A stretch of DNA of 64,000 nucleotides from Malaciobacter marinus (GTDB lineage: Bacteria; Campylobacterota; Campylobacteria; Campylobacterales; Arcobacteraceae), in contig NZ_CP032101.1 in the NCBI RefSeq assembly GCF_003544855.1, positions 2,108,001 to 2,172,000 on the forward strand, given 5' to 3'. A model generated the notes under the pieces. The model searched no databases, was not told the origin of the DNA, and was given only the letters and a program-made list of their open reading frames with translations. Made by a program: the position numbers and the translations under genes. Shown here piece after piece: positions 1 to 8,396 of this stretch. Positions within the stretch are counted from its first letter, which is position 1. Every line of letters starts with the position of its first letter.

Positions 1-1
1 A

Positions 2-589
2 AAGTTAAAAGATTATGAAAAAGTATTAGAAGTTATTCAAGCTTTAGACGAATTAGAAATAGATGTAATAAGAGAAAGAATACATATAGAAACACTTAAA
101 ATACTAAATAATAATGAATTAACATATGAAGAAAAAACAGATAAATTATACTCATTTTACAAAATGAATCATATAATAGAAAGACTTTTTGTACAATTTT
201 TAATTCAATATAACAAAGACTTTTTATGGAAACATATAGATGAATTTGATGTAAATAAATTTACTGACTTATTGTGGTATTTAGATTTCAATGATATTGA
301 CTTTGATATTGTTGCTAATAATGAACAATTAAATCAAATATATAATGCAAAAGGTTATTTACAAACATGTAATCATAGTAGTGATTTTGTATTTGATATT
401 TTAATAGCTTTAAATAAACACGAGCACAAAATTCCTGTAACACTAGACTTTGAATTTATTTGTACTTCATGTAAGCACACTCACCCTATCTATGAATCAA
501 GATGTCCACATTGTCATAATATTTTAACTTATAAAGTAAAACACAATTTAGCTAAGGATTTAAATGAAAGAAATCAATCTTTACAGTGA
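2..589 (+). CDS. TPR-like protein with C-terminal zinc ribbon (5' end outside window)
   Basis: The reading frame is open from base 2, so the gene begins upstream of the window and only its last 195 residues are seen. The visible part is helix-rich and Lys/Glu/Leu-rich, as in tetratricopeptide-type proteins. It ends with two Cys-x2-Cys knuckles (CTSC and CPHC) about 12 residues apart, which should bind one zinc ion. In Campylobacter a TPR-type protein sits between dnaG and rnhA, and this gene is in the same place directly before rnhA, overlapping it by 26 bases. The architecture recalls LapB/YciM-type proteins, but I cannot show that function. The operon position suggests co-transcription with rnhA, rnc and aroC. 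Confidence 0.75.
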   Translation, partial: KLKDYEKVLEVIQALDELEIDVIRERIHIETLKILNNNELTYEEKTDKLYSFYKMNHIIERLFVQFLIQYNKDFLWKHIDEFDVNKFTDLLWYLDFNDIDFDIVANNEQLNQIYNAKGYLQTCNHSSDFVFDILIALNKHEHKIPVTLDFEFICTSCKHTHPIYESRCPHCHNILTYKVKHNLAKDLNERNQSLQ

Positions 590-1019
590 TGGTTCAAGTT
601 TAGGAAATCCAGGCCCTGGAGGCTGGGGAACAATACTTGAATATAAAGGTACTGAAAAAGAGTTTTGTGGTGGAGAATATAATACTACAAACAATAAAAT
701 GGAATTAATAGGTGTTATAGAAGGCTTAAAAGTATTAAAAGAGCCATGCATTGTAAATGTAATATCTGATTCAACTTATGTTGTAAAAGCTATAAATGAA
801 TGGCTAGTAAATTGGGAAAAAAACAATTGGAAAACTGCTTCAAAGAAACCTGTAAAAAATGTAGAGCTTTGGCAAGAGTACATAAAAGTTTCGAAACAAC
901 ACAAAATTAATGCTTTTTGGGTAAAAGGCCACGCAGGGCATGAGCATAATGAAAGATGTGATATACTTGCAAGAGAATTTGCAGAAAATTTAAAATTAAA
1001 AGGAAAAGAAAATGAGTGA
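564..1019 (+). CDS. rnhA: Ribonuclease HI
   Basis: Cytoplasmic endonuclease that cleaves the RNA strand of RNA-DNA hybrids, for example at R-loops and Okazaki primers. The 151-residue protein has the usual bacterial length. All four acidic metal ligands are visible: Asp9 (in YSDGS), Glu47 (in KMEL), Asp69 (in SDS) and Asp133 (in RCDILA), plus His123 in the flexible loop. The start overlaps the upstream TPR-like gene by 26 bases and the stop overlaps rnc by 8 bases, so translation is probably coupled. An rnhB gene for RNase HII lies separately at 18772-19338. Identification is secure. Confidence 0.97.
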   Translation: MKEINLYSDGSSLGNPGPGGWGTILEYKGTEKEFCGGEYNTTNNKMELIGVIEGLKVLKEPCIVNVISDSTYVVKAINEWLVNWEKNNWKTASKKPVKNVELWQEYIKVSKQHKINAFWVKGHAGHEHNERCDILAREFAENLKLKGKENE

Positions 1020-1689
1020 CTACTCAAAATTAGAAAAGTGTTTGGATTATCAGTTTAAAAACAAAGATCTGATAATCGAAGCACTTACACATAAAAGTTT
1101 AAAAAAACCATACAATAATGAAAGATTAGAATTTCTTGGTGATGCTGTACTAAATTTAATAGTAGGAGAGTATCTATATACGAACTTTCCCCATTCAAAT
1201 GAAGGAGAGCTTTCTAAAATAAGAGCATCCCTTGTGAACGAAACTGGTTTTACAAAATTGGCAAATGACATAAAATTAGGTGATTATATTTTTATTTCAA
1301 CTGCAGAAGAAAGAAATAAAGGAAGAACAAAAGCCTCTATTCTTTCTGACGCTTTTGAAGCAATTATGGGAGCAATATATTTAGAATCAGGCCTTGAGAC
1401 TTTAAAGCCAATAATTTTAGATTTACTTGAAAAATCATATGATAAAATAAATTTAGATGTACTTTTTAGTGATTATAAAACTGCATTACAAGAGATAACA
1501 CAAGCAGAGTTTGGGACAATTCCTGATTATAAAATAGAAGGTTCTTATGGACCAGATCATAAAAAAGAGTTTGAAGTTTCAATTTGGATTGATGGTAAAA
1601 AATACGGACAAGCAAGAGGAAAAAGTAAAAAACTAGCTCAACAAGCAGTAGCAAAAATTGCCCTTGATCAATTTAAGGATCCAAAATAA
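1012..1689 (+). CDS. rnc: Ribonuclease III
   Basis: Double-strand-specific RNase acting on rRNA precursors and structured transcripts. It has 225 residues, the standard length. The signature [15 protein letters not shown] at residues 36-50 carries Glu40 and Asp44, and a second pair, Asp113 and Glu116, lies in DAFEAIMG. A double-stranded RNA-binding domain covers about residues 155-222 and ends with the Lys/Ala-rich helix [16 protein letters not shown]. The gene starts inside rnhA and its stop TAA shares one base with the aroC ATG (TAATG), so the three genes form one coupled unit. Confidence 0.97.
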   Translation: MSDYSKLEKCLDYQFKNKDLIIEALTHKSLKKPYNNERLEFLGDAVLNLIVGEYLYTNFPHSNEGELSKIRASLVNETGFTKLANDIKLGDYIFISTAEERNKGRTKASILSDAFEAIMGAIYLESGLETLKPIILDLLEKSYDKINLDVLFSDYKTALQEITQAEFGTIPDYKIEGSYGPDHKKEFEVSIWIDGKKYGQARGKSKKLAQQAVAKIALDQFKDPK

Positions 1690-2765
1690 TGAATACATTT
1701 GGTCATAAATTTAGATTTACAACTTTTGGTGAAAGTCACGGAAAAGCACTGGGTTGTGTAATTGATGGTGTTCCAGCTGGTATAAAAATTGATGAAGAAT
1801 TTATTCAAAATGAAATGAATAGAAGAAAACCAGGTCAAAATAAATATGCAACTGCTAGAAAAGAGAGTGATAGTGTTGAAATTTTAAGTGGTGTATTTGA
1901 AGGACTTACAACAGGAACACCAATTTCAATGGTTATTTTCAATGAAAATCAAAAAAGTAAAGATTATTCAAATGTAAAAGATCTTTTTAGACCAGGTCAT
2001 GCTGATTATACATATTTTAATAAATATGGAATTAGAGATTATCGAGGTGGAGGGAGAAGTAGTGCTAGAGAAACTGCCGCAAGAGTTGCTGCAGGAGCTA
2101 TTGCTAAACTTTTACTAAAAGAATTAGATATTGAAGTTCAAAGTGGAATTTGTGAAATTGATGGAATAAAAGCAAAAAATCATGACTTTTCAAATGTTCA
2201 AGATTCTGAAATTTATGCTTTAGATAAAAATATGGAACAAGAACAAAAAGATGCAATATTAAAAGCAAAAAACTCTCACAATAGTGTAGGAGGCGTTGCA
2301 TTAATAAATATTAAAAATTGTCCAATTGGTCTTGGTGAACCACTATATTTTAAGCTTGATTCACAATTTGCAAATGCAATGATGAGTATAAATGCAGTTA
2401 AGGCTATAGAAATTGGTGATGGCTTTGATGCAGTTAATAAAAAAGGCTATGAAAACAATGATGAAATTAGAGCAAAAGGTTTTAAATCAAATCATAGTGG
2501 AGGAATACTAGGTGGTATTTCAAATGGTGAAGATATAGATTTAAAAGTATATTTTAAACCAACACCTTCAATCTTTATAAAACAAGAAACAATTGATATT
2601 TATAACAATGAAGTTGAATATGAATTAAAAGGAAGACATGATCCATGTGTAGCAGTAAGAGGCAGTGTAGTTGCAGAATCAATGGCTGCATTAGTTCTTG
2701 CAGATATGCTACTATTGAATATGAGTTCTAAAATAGAAAATATAAAAAAAGTATATGATAAATAA
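1689..2765 (+). CDS. aroC: Chorismate synthase
   Basis: Last enzyme of the shikimate pathway; it converts 5-enolpyruvylshikimate 3-phosphate to chorismate using reduced FMN. The 358-residue protein has the family signatures: GESHG near the N-terminus, the [20 protein letters not shown] segment with [12 protein letters not shown] around residue 120, and [11 protein letters not shown] near the C-terminus. It overlaps rnc by a single base (TAATG). Transcription probably ends at the hairpin about 55 bases downstream. The rnc-aroC order is also found in Campylobacter. Confidence 0.97.
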   Translation: MNTFGHKFRFTTFGESHGKALGCVIDGVPAGIKIDEEFIQNEMNRRKPGQNKYATARKESDSVEILSGVFEGLTTGTPISMVIFNENQKSKDYSNVKDLFRPGHADYTYFNKYGIRDYRGGGRSSARETAARVAAGAIAKLLLKELDIEVQSGICEIDGIKAKNHDFSNVQDSEIYALDKNMEQEQKDAILKAKNSHNSVGGVALINIKNCPIGLGEPLYFKLDSQFANAMMSINAVKAIEIGDGFDAVNKKGYENNDEIRAKGFKSNHSGGILGGISNGEDIDLKVYFKPTPSIFIKQETIDIYNNEVEYELKGRHDPCVAVRGSVVAESMAALVLADMLLLNMSSKIENIKKVYDK

Positions 2766-2820
2766 ATAAAACTAATATTTTTAGTAAGTTTGAATTTATC
2801 TTTTTTGTATATAATTTCAA

Positions 2821-2853
2821 AAGTACCTCTTTGGTTAAGGGGTACTTTTTTTA
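2821..2853. terminator. Terminator between aroC and the NifX-like gene
   Basis: A 12-bp stem (AAAGTACCTCTT at 2821-2832 pairing with AAGGGGTACTTT at 2838-2849, one G-U pair) with a five-base loop is followed by a T-run on the plus strand. It is preceded by A-residues, so it can also serve the gene converging on the minus strand. Confidence 0.85.
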
Positions 2854-2854
2854 T

Positions 2855-3175
2855 TTATATTTTTTTCAATTTATCTTGAACAAAATCGCTATACAAAGCT
2901 AATACTTTTTTTCTGTTTGTTTCTTTAAAAATAGATACACCAACTTTTTTCAAATCTTCAATTGGTAAATCATTTGTATCTGATGTAACTAAAGCATTAA
3001 AACTATTATTTTTAAATAATTTAACAATATCTTCATTTCTATTTTCTAACATTTCAACTGAACTTATTGTTTGTCCACTTAAATTTAATACTGTAAAATA
3101 TTTTGCATTTGTAAAGTTTGTTGCAACTTCTGACATATAACTTAGATTTTCAACTGTAGGAAATACAATTCTCAT
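2855..3175 (-). CDS. NifX/NifB-C-terminal-like (dinitrogenase FeMo-cofactor biosynthesis domain) protein
   Basis: A 106-residue single-domain protein that looks like the dinitrogenase iron-molybdenum cofactor biosynthesis fold. It begins MRIVFPTVENLSYMSEVATN, continues with an AKYFTVL strand and an EMLEN turn, and has the alternating beta-alpha pattern of the family. These proteins bind iron-sulfur or FeMo-type clusters, but free-standing copies occur in organisms that do not fix nitrogen, and no nif gene is in this window. It is divergent from the DUF134 gene at 3596, whose C-terminal half belongs to the same fold, so the two probably share a biological role. Family assignment is by appearance and is moderate. 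Confidence 0.6.
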   Translation of the reverse strand: MRIVFPTVENLSYMSEVATNFTNAKYFTVLNLSGQTISSVEMLENRNEDIVKLFKNNSFNALVTSDTNDLPIEDLKKVGVSIFKETNRKKVLALYSDFVQDKLKKI

Positions 3176-3274
3176 TTTGTACCTTTAGAGTATATTATTT
3201 TTATAAAAGGATTTTTGTAAAAACTTAATATTTATTTGTATTTATCAAAAAAGTTTTTACAAAAATTATGGTGT

Positions 3275-3280
3275 TATAAT
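3275..3280 (+). promoter_or_regulatory. -10 element upstream of the candidate structured RNA
   Basis: A perfect TATAAT lies 8-10 bases before the first helix of the candidate RNA. There is no good -35 box, but the upstream stretch is T-rich (3253-3259), as is normal for Campylobacterota housekeeping promoters. It would place a start near base 3286, at the base of the first predicted helix. Confidence 0.5.
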
Positions 3281-3283
3281 CTT

Positions 3284-3525
3284 GATTGACCCAAGAGAGG
3301 AGTGTTATTTTGTATGTTAGGCTAGACAACTAAACAAAATGATCAATCTAATTATATTTGTTAATATATCTTCATACTTAACTCTAAAATTCATTCAACT
3401 AAGAATTAATTTGAGAGAGCGGGTTCACTTAGTTCTAATATGAAATAAAATATTATTTCATACAATTAATTCGAGTTAAGCCTTATGAACATATGACCGA
3501 ATGATATCATTTATTTGGTCATATG
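3284..3525 (+). ncRNA. Candidate multi-helix structured RNA in the gap before the DUF134 regulator
   Basis: The 420-base gap 3176-3595 holds no convincing protein gene but is full of complementary segments. Domain 1: GATTGA 3284-3289 with TCAATC 3343-3348, enclosing ATTTTGT 3307-3313 with ACAAAAT 3334-3340. Domain 2 is a three-way junction: CTTAACTC 3377-3384 with GAGTTAAG 3473-3480 encloses AACTAAG 3397-3403/CTTAGTT 3428-3434 and the ten-pair TATGAAATAA 3439-3448/TTATTTCATA 3453-3462. Domain 3: CATATGACCGAA 3490-3501 with TTTGGTCATATG 3514-3525 (one G-T wobble). A TATAAT sits just upstream, and the DUF134 gene appears to have its own promoter at about 3561. An independent small RNA or a long regulatory leader are both possible. 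I do not recognise it as tmRNA, 6S, SRP, RNase P or a riboswitch class I know. Random helices are common in AT-rich DNA. Confidence 0.4.
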
Positions 3526-3555
3526 TCAAGTACTTTTCCATGTTTTTAACAAGAT

Positions 3556-3566
3556 TATGCTAAAAT
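3556..3566 (+). promoter_or_regulatory. Extended -10 promoter for the DUF134 gene
   Basis: TATGCTAAAAT has the form of an extended -10 region 30 bases before the DUF134 start codon. With the AAGGAG ribosome site at about 3586-3591 it gives a short leader that excludes the structured region upstream. Confidence 0.45.
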
Positions 3567-3595
3567 TCATTATCCAATAAATTCAAAGGAGTTTT

Positions 3596-4186
3596 ATGGC
3601 AAGAGAAAAACTAGAACGTAAATTAAATTTAAAACCAGTATGTAAATATTTTGGTCCAAAAGATAAAGAAGCTAAAGAAGATGTTGTACTTTTACATGAA
3701 GAATTAGAAGCTATTCACCTTATGGACTCTTTTTGTATGTATCAAGAAGATGCAGCAAAAAAAATGAATGTATCAAGAGCAACATTTGCAAGAATTGTAA
3801 AAAGTGCTAGAAAAAAAATATCACTTGCATTAATAACAGGAAGTAATATAAAAGTACATGAAGTTAAAAATGAATTTCGTATTGCTATTTGTTCAAAAAA
3901 ACAAGATGAACTTGAATATGCTGAAGCTGAAGCTGAATATATTTGGATTGTATTTATAAAAGATTATAAGTTAAAATCTCAAAGCTGTATTAAAAACCCA
4001 ATGTATAAAAATGAAAATGAAGCTACATGTAATGTATTACCTGATTTACTACATGATTATGGAGTTAACTATTTTATGATAAGTGATGTAGATTATGATT
4101 TAAAAATTTCATTAATTGCAAAAGGTATTTATCCAATCTTAAAAGAAGAAATTCAATTAGAAAGTCTAGTAGATATTTTTCAGTAG
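3596..4186 (+). CDS. DUF134 helix-turn-helix protein fused to a NifX-like domain
   Basis: A 196-residue putative cytoplasmic regulator. The N-terminal half (about 1-95) looks like the DUF134 family: a basic start, a CKYFGP motif and a sigma-factor-like helix-turn-helix (YQEDAAKKMNVSRATFARIV, about 49-68) with conserved ELEAIHLMD before it. The C-terminal half (about 96-196) has the beta-alpha pattern of the dinitrogenase iron-molybdenum cofactor domain, a fusion known for this family. A strong AAGGAG site precedes the ATG. The divergent gene at 2855-3175 encodes the same type of C-terminal domain alone. The ligand and target genes are unknown. The fusion suggests DNA binding controlled by a cluster or metal cofactor, which is inference. 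Confidence 0.75.
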   Translation: MAREKLERKLNLKPVCKYFGPKDKEAKEDVVLLHEELEAIHLMDSFCMYQEDAAKKMNVSRATFARIVKSARKKISLALITGSNIKVHEVKNEFRIAICSKKQDELEYAEAEAEYIWIVFIKDYKLKSQSCIKNPMYKNENEATCNVLPDLLHDYGVNYFMISDVDYDLKISLIAKGIYPILKEEIQLESLVDIFQ

Positions 4187-4197
4187 AGGCAAGGTCT

Positions 4198-5046
4198 CTA
4201 CTTAAGTTGTGATTTCAATTCTTCTAACCTTGCAATTCTATCTTCAGTTGTAGGGTGTGTTCTAAAAAGTTCTGAAAACTTCATATCTTTTCCACTAAAA
4301 GGATTTATTATAAACATATGAGCTGTTTGTTCAGTTGCATTATGAATTTCTCCTCTTTTAGCATAACTTTCAAGTTTAGATAATGCACTTTGTAAACCAC
4401 TAGCATCACCAACTAACCTTGCAGCACCCTCATCTGCTAAATATTCTCTACTTCTACTTACTGTCATTTGAATAACTGCTGCTGCTAAAGGTAAAATAAT
4501 TGCTAAAACAATCATAACAAAAGGATTTGAGTTTTGTCTATCATTTCCTCCAAAGATTGCTGAAAACTGCATCATATTAGCAATCATTGCAATAGCACCT
4601 GCAAAAACTGCTGCAATAGTTCCAATTAATATATCATAGTGTCTTACATGTGATAATTCATGGGCAATAACACCCTCAATCTCTTTTTCATTTAACAAAT
4701 CCATAAGTCCTTGTGTTACAGCAACTGCTGCATGTTGATGATTTCTTCCTGTTGCAAATGCATTTGGCATATCATCAGGTATTATATAAACTCTTGGCAT
4801 TGGTAAATTTGCTTTGTATGCAAGTTTTTGTGTAATTTGATATATTAAGTGTCTTCTATCTATAATTTCAACTGCATTATATGAAGACAATACATGCTTA
4901 TCAGAATAATAATAAGCATAAAAATTCATTCCAGCAGCTAACAAAAATGCTATTAGCATTCCATTAGGGCCACCAAAAGAATATCCAATAAATACAAACA
5001 GCACAGATAATAAGGCAAGAAAAAAAACTGTTTTTATTTGTTCCAT
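4198..5046 (-). CDS. htpX: Zinc metalloprotease HtpX
   Basis: Inner-membrane M48-family protease for quality control of membrane proteins. The 282-residue protein has two N-terminal membrane segments (about 5-45), the zinc motif HELSH at residues 129-133, two further hydrophobic segments (about 143-160 and 175-195), and the third zinc ligand Glu201 in SREYLAD. The length is typical. It converges on the DUF134 gene, and a short inverted repeat (4182-4188 with 4196-4202) spans both stop regions but lacks a T-run, so it is a poor terminator. Confidence 0.95.
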   Translation of the reverse strand: MEQIKTVFFLALLSVLFVFIGYSFGGPNGMLIAFLLAAGMNFYAYYYSDKHVLSSYNAVEIIDRRHLIYQITQKLAYKANLPMPRVYIIPDDMPNAFATGRNHQHAAVAVTQGLMDLLNEKEIEGVIAHELSHVRHYDILIGTIAAVFAGAIAMIANMMQFSAIFGGNDRQNSNPFVMIVLAIILPLAAAVIQMTVSRSREYLADEGAARLVGDASGLQSALSKLESYAKRGEIHNATEQTAHMFIINPFSGKDMKFSELFRTHPTTEDRIARLEELKSQLK

Positions 5047-5153
5047 TACTGCTTCCTTTAATTTAATTTTTTATATACTATTATATTATAATTTAACAAA
5101 TTTAATAAACAATTTAAATTAATTTTATAAATCTACTATTTATAGGAGATATT

Positions 5154-5645
5154 TTGAAAAAACTTTACTTAATTAGACATGCTAAATCTTCATGGAAAAA
5201 TTTGACCTTATCAGATTATGATAGGCCTTTAAATAAAAGAGGAAAATCAAATGCACCATTTATGGGAAATTTACTTCAACAATTAGGAGTTAAACCTGAT
5301 ATTATAGTTTCATCTCCTGCATATAGAGCAAGAAAAACTGCACAATTAATAGCAAAAGAAGTAAAATATAATAAAAAGAACATTGACTATTATGAAGATT
5401 TATATGAAGCATCAGTAAATAATATTATTGATACTTTAAAATACTTAGATGATAAAAATAATGTAGTATTTTTAATAGGGCATAATCCAAGTTTAAATTT
5501 ATTTGCAGAAGAATTTTTAGATTTTGATGAAAATATACCAACGTGCGCAATATTAGAAATAGAATTTTCTTGTCAATTATGGCAAGAAATCAATAGTTAT
5601 AATTGTAAATTAATAACATTTGAATATCCAAAGAAATATTTATAA
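5154..5645 (+). CDS. SixA-type phosphohistidine phosphatase, first copy
   Basis: Member of the histidine phosphatase (phosphoglycerate mutase-like) superfamily in its short SixA form, which removes phosphate from histidines of phosphotransfer domains. The 163-residue protein carries the catalytic RHA motif (Arg8-His9) and the second histidine His110 in LIGHNPS. Translation starts at TTG: a good AGGAG at 5144-5148 sits five bases before it and no ATG is better placed. The next gene is a diverged second copy 37 bases downstream. Several histidine kinases exist in this region, but the actual substrate cannot be read from sequence. Confidence 0.85.
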   Translation: MKKLYLIRHAKSSWKNLTLSDYDRPLNKRGKSNAPFMGNLLQQLGVKPDIIVSSPAYRARKTAQLIAKEVKYNKKNIDYYEDLYEASVNNIIDTLKYLDDKNNVVFLIGHNPSLNLFAEEFLDFDENIPTCAILEIEFSCQLWQEINSYNCKLITFEYPKKYL

Positions 5646-5682
5646 TATTTATTAAAATAAAAGAAAAAAGATAGGCTAATAA

Positions 5683-6156
5683 ATGAAAACACTATATTTA
5701 ATGAGACATGGACAAAAGGAACTAGATTCAACAAAAGATGATTTTGATATAAAATTAACAAATAAAGGAATCAAATATATTGAAGATATTTCAACTAAAC
5801 TTGTTGAAAATAATATTCAAATTGATTTAATTGCTTCAAGTCCAGCTTTAAGAGCAAAAGAAACAGCACAAATTGTTGCAAATAAATTTGGCTATGAGAA
5901 ACCAATAATATATAATGAAGTAATATATCAAGCATTTTTAAATGAACTTCATGAAATAATCACATATACATATGATACTGTTGATTCTATGATTTTAATT
6001 GGTCATAATCCATCATTAGCTATATTGGCTTTAAATTACTGTGGCTATAAAGAAGAGTTTGATATGGGCTATGTTATTAGAATTGATTTTCATTGTGATT
6101 CATGGATTGATGTGTCAAAAAATAATGCAGAATTTAAAAAAGTTTATAAAATATAG
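5683..6156 (+). CDS. SixA-type phosphohistidine phosphatase, second copy
   Basis: A 157-residue paralogue of the preceding gene, with RHG (Arg8-His9) and LIGHNPS (His108) conserved, and ASSPALRAKETAQIV matching the first copy's SSPAYRARKTAQLI. The two share the fold but differ over much of their length, so the duplication is not recent. They are probably co-transcribed. The stop codon lies in a hairpin that also ends mnmE. Confidence 0.85.
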   Translation: MKTLYLMRHGQKELDSTKDDFDIKLTNKGIKYIEDISTKLVENNIQIDLIASSPALRAKETAQIVANKFGYEKPIIYNEVIYQAFLNELHEIITYTYDTVDSMILIGHNPSLAILALNYCGYKEEFDMGYVIRIDFHCDSWIDVSKNNAEFKKVYKI

Positions 6157-6183
6157 GTAAATAAAAATTTATTTATTTACCTA
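6154..6183. terminator. Bidirectional hairpin between the second sixA-like gene and mnmE
   Basis: A perfect 12-bp inverted repeat, TAGGTAAATAAA 6154-6165 with TTTATTTACCTA 6172-6183 and a six-base loop, contains the stop codon of one gene and the end of the other. The stem is A/T-rich, so termination strength is uncertain. Confidence 0.6.
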
Positions 6184-7516
6184 AACAAAACTCACCAAAC
6201 ATAACATCTAGCATTTCATCATTTTCATATGGTCTTGTAATATTAGAAATAAAGTGCAATGCTTCTGTTATATGATGTGCAAAAAACTCTAATTCTCCAG
6301 TTTCAAGTGGCATAGAAGATTCTTTTATGTGATGAAGTGTTTGAAAAACACTATCTATTTGTCTTTTTGATATCAAAGTCATTTCATCACTATGAGTATT
6401 AGTATCAAGAATTTTTTCTATTTTAGTAACTAATGGTTGTATAGACTCTTTTGTACTTAAATTTGTATAATCATCTAATTTTGAAATATCAAAAACATTG
6501 TTTAAATCTGTTTTATTTAATACTTTTAAGATTTGTTTATTTGAAGTATTAAGTAATAAAGATAAAATTTTTTCATCTTCATTATCACAAGGCTTATTAT
6601 TATCAAATAAAGCAACAACTATATCTGCTTCATTAATAGCAGTGATTGATTTTTCAATACCAATTTTTTCAATAATATCAGAAGTTTCATCTCTTATACC
6701 AGCTGTATCAACTATTTTTATAATATGTGTTCCAATCTTTACAGACTCTTCAATTGTATCTCTAGTTGTTCCTGCTATATCAGAAATAATTGCTCTATCA
6801 TAATTTAAAAGTTTATTCAGCAGTGAAGATTTCCCAACATTAGGTTTTCCTATGATTGCAAGTTTAAACCCTTCAATCATTCCTTCTCTTCTTTTACTAG
6901 CTTCTAAAGTATTTTCAAGTTTTTCTTTAATATTTTTTAATTTTTCTTCTATTTTTTCAAAAATATCAGTAGGTAAATCATCTTCTGCATAATCAATACT
7001 AACTTCTGTATATGCAAGCATAAAAAGTAAATCTTCTCTAATATCTTCAACAAAATTAGTCAATTCACCTTTTAATTGTTTTGCTAAAAGTTTAACTGCA
7101 TCTTCACTTCTTGCTTCAATAATTTTAGAAATTGCTTCTGCTTTTGATAAATCCATTTTTCCATTAAAAAAAGCTCTTTTTGAAAATTCACCAGGATTAG
7201 CAATTCTTGCACCACAGTTTAATACTTCATCTAAAACCATGTTTGCAATAGCTACACCACCATGACATTGAAATTCAACAATATCCTCTCCCGTGAAAGA
7301 GAATGGTGCTTTAAAGTATAATAAAAGTCCTTCATCAATTGCTTCATCACTTTTAGTATAAAGTGTTGATAAAGTTGCTAGTCTTGGTTTTAGATTCTGT
7401 CTTTTTGATATTTTAAGAGCAATTGGTAAAGCTTCTTTACCACTAACTCTTACTATTGAAATTGAACCTATGCCATTTGCTGTAGCTATTGCTACAATTG
7501 TATTATCATCAAACAA
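6173..7516 (-). CDS. mnmE: tRNA modification GTPase MnmE
   Basis: GTPase that works with MnmG to add the carboxymethylaminomethyl group to U34 of certain tRNAs. The 447-residue protein shows the N-terminal formyl-THF-binding domain (about 1-120), a helical region, and an inserted G domain with P-loop GKPNVGKS at 223-230, DIAGTTRD, DTAG and NKTD. The C-terminus is CLGK, with Cys444 as the conserved C-x-GK cysteine. It is the last gene of the rpmH cluster and starts two bases after khpB ends. Confidence 0.97.
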   Translation of the reverse strand: MFDDNTIVAIATANGIGSISIVRVSGKEALPIALKISKRQNLKPRLATLSTLYTKSDEAIDEGLLLYFKAPFSFTGEDIVEFQCHGGVAIANMVLDEVLNCGARIANPGEFSKRAFFNGKMDLSKAEAISKIIEARSEDAVKLLAKQLKGELTNFVEDIREDLLFMLAYTEVSIDYAEDDLPTDIFEKIEEKLKNIKEKLENTLEASKRREGMIEGFKLAIIGKPNVGKSSLLNKLLNYDRAIISDIAGTTRDTIEESVKIGTHIIKIVDTAGIRDETSDIIEKIGIEKSITAINEADIVVALFDNNKPCDNEDEKILSLLLNTSNKQILKVLNKTDLNNVFDISKLDDYTNLSTKESIQPLVTKIEKILDTNTHSDEMTLISKRQIDSVFQTLHHIKESSMPLETGELEFFAHHITEALHFISNITRPYENDEMLDVMFGEFCLGK

Positions 7517-7518
7517 TT

Positions 7519-8388
7519 TTATTGCTCTTTACTTCTATATTCATTGACAAGTACATATCTATCACCTCTAACATTTGTCTTAACAGCAACATATTTGTTA
7601 GGGAACTCATCTCTTAATCTTTTTAATGCAATATGAACTAAAATACCATCTAAAGGTTTTGTTTTAAAACTACCTTTTTCATTAATTGTTGCAATTGCAG
7701 GTTCTAAATATGTATGTATAGACTCTTCTTGATTCTTTAAAAACTCTGCAACCTCTAGTCTTAACATCAAGCCATATCTTTCATTTATCCAATTAAATAA
7801 AATATAAGACAGTGCTTTATATCTATAGCCCTCTTTTCCAATTAAAAGTGCAGAATCAGCTCCAGTAAACTCTACATATAATGTTTCATTATCATAAAAT
7901 TCTACTTTTATGTCTTCAATTTCATAACATGTATTTGAAAATAATGAATCTATTCCTTCTTTTACTTCATTTAAAATAATTTGTTCATCTTTTTTTACAA
8001 TAACTTCATTTATTTGTTGTTTATCGCCAACTTCATAAAAATTATCAAAGATTTTTTCTTTTGAATGAATATTTGGAACTTTTTTATGTGATTTTTTTAA
8101 AGTAGGTTCTTTTTGTGTAGCAACTTTATTTGAGTCTTCAATTTTTTTAGATACATCTTCTATTTTTATATCTTTTTTTCTAAATCGATGTTCTTTTTGT
8201 TTATTATCATAAACTTTTCTATCTTGTTTTTCAACAACTTTAATAATAGCATTTTTACGACCAAAACCAAGAAAACCTTTTCTTGGTTGTTGATCAATTT
8301 CTATTTCTAAATTTGTAATTGAACAATTAAATTCATCTTTTGCTAATTCATATGCCTCTTCTAAACTATTTGCTTCAAACTTTTTCAT
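7519..8388 (-). CDS. khpB: RNA-binding protein KhpB (Jag / SpoIIIJ-associated)
   Basis: A 289-residue cytoplasmic RNA-binding protein. The N-terminal Jag domain (about 1-52, with EANSLEEAYELA and the PRKGFLGFGRKNAIIKV turn) is followed by a charged, low-complexity linker, a KH domain (about 155-215, with the variant GxxG loop IGKEGYRYKAL) and a C-terminal R3H domain ending in VLVNEYRSKEQ. Its place directly after yidC is the conserved location of jag. It lies between yidC (8 bases away) and mnmE (2 bases away), so it is co-transcribed with them. Confidence 0.92.
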   Translation of the reverse strand: MKKFEANSLEEAYELAKDEFNCSITNLEIEIDQQPRKGFLGFGRKNAIIKVVEKQDRKVYDNKQKEHRFRKKDIKIEDVSKKIEDSNKVATQKEPTLKKSHKKVPNIHSKEKIFDNFYEVGDKQQINEVIVKKDEQIILNEVKEGIDSLFSNTCYEIEDIKVEFYDNETLYVEFTGADSALLIGKEGYRYKALSYILFNWINERYGLMLRLEVAEFLKNQEESIHTYLEPAIATINEKGSFKTKPLDGILVHIALKRLRDEFPNKYVAVKTNVRGDRYVLVNEYRSKEQ

Positions 8389-8396
8389 AATTAATC

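Noticed and set aside
3339-3443. 34-codon frame with a hydrophobic start inside the structured-RNA gap
   Set aside because: No ribosome site before the ATG and it lies across several predicted helices; kept only as RNA.
3284-3525. Structured gap read as tmRNA, RNase P RNA, SRP RNA or 6S RNA
   Set aside because: None of the conserved sequence words of those RNAs is present.
4182-4202. Inverted repeat between the DUF134 gene and htpX as a terminator
   Set aside because: Seven-base stem with no T-run on either strand.
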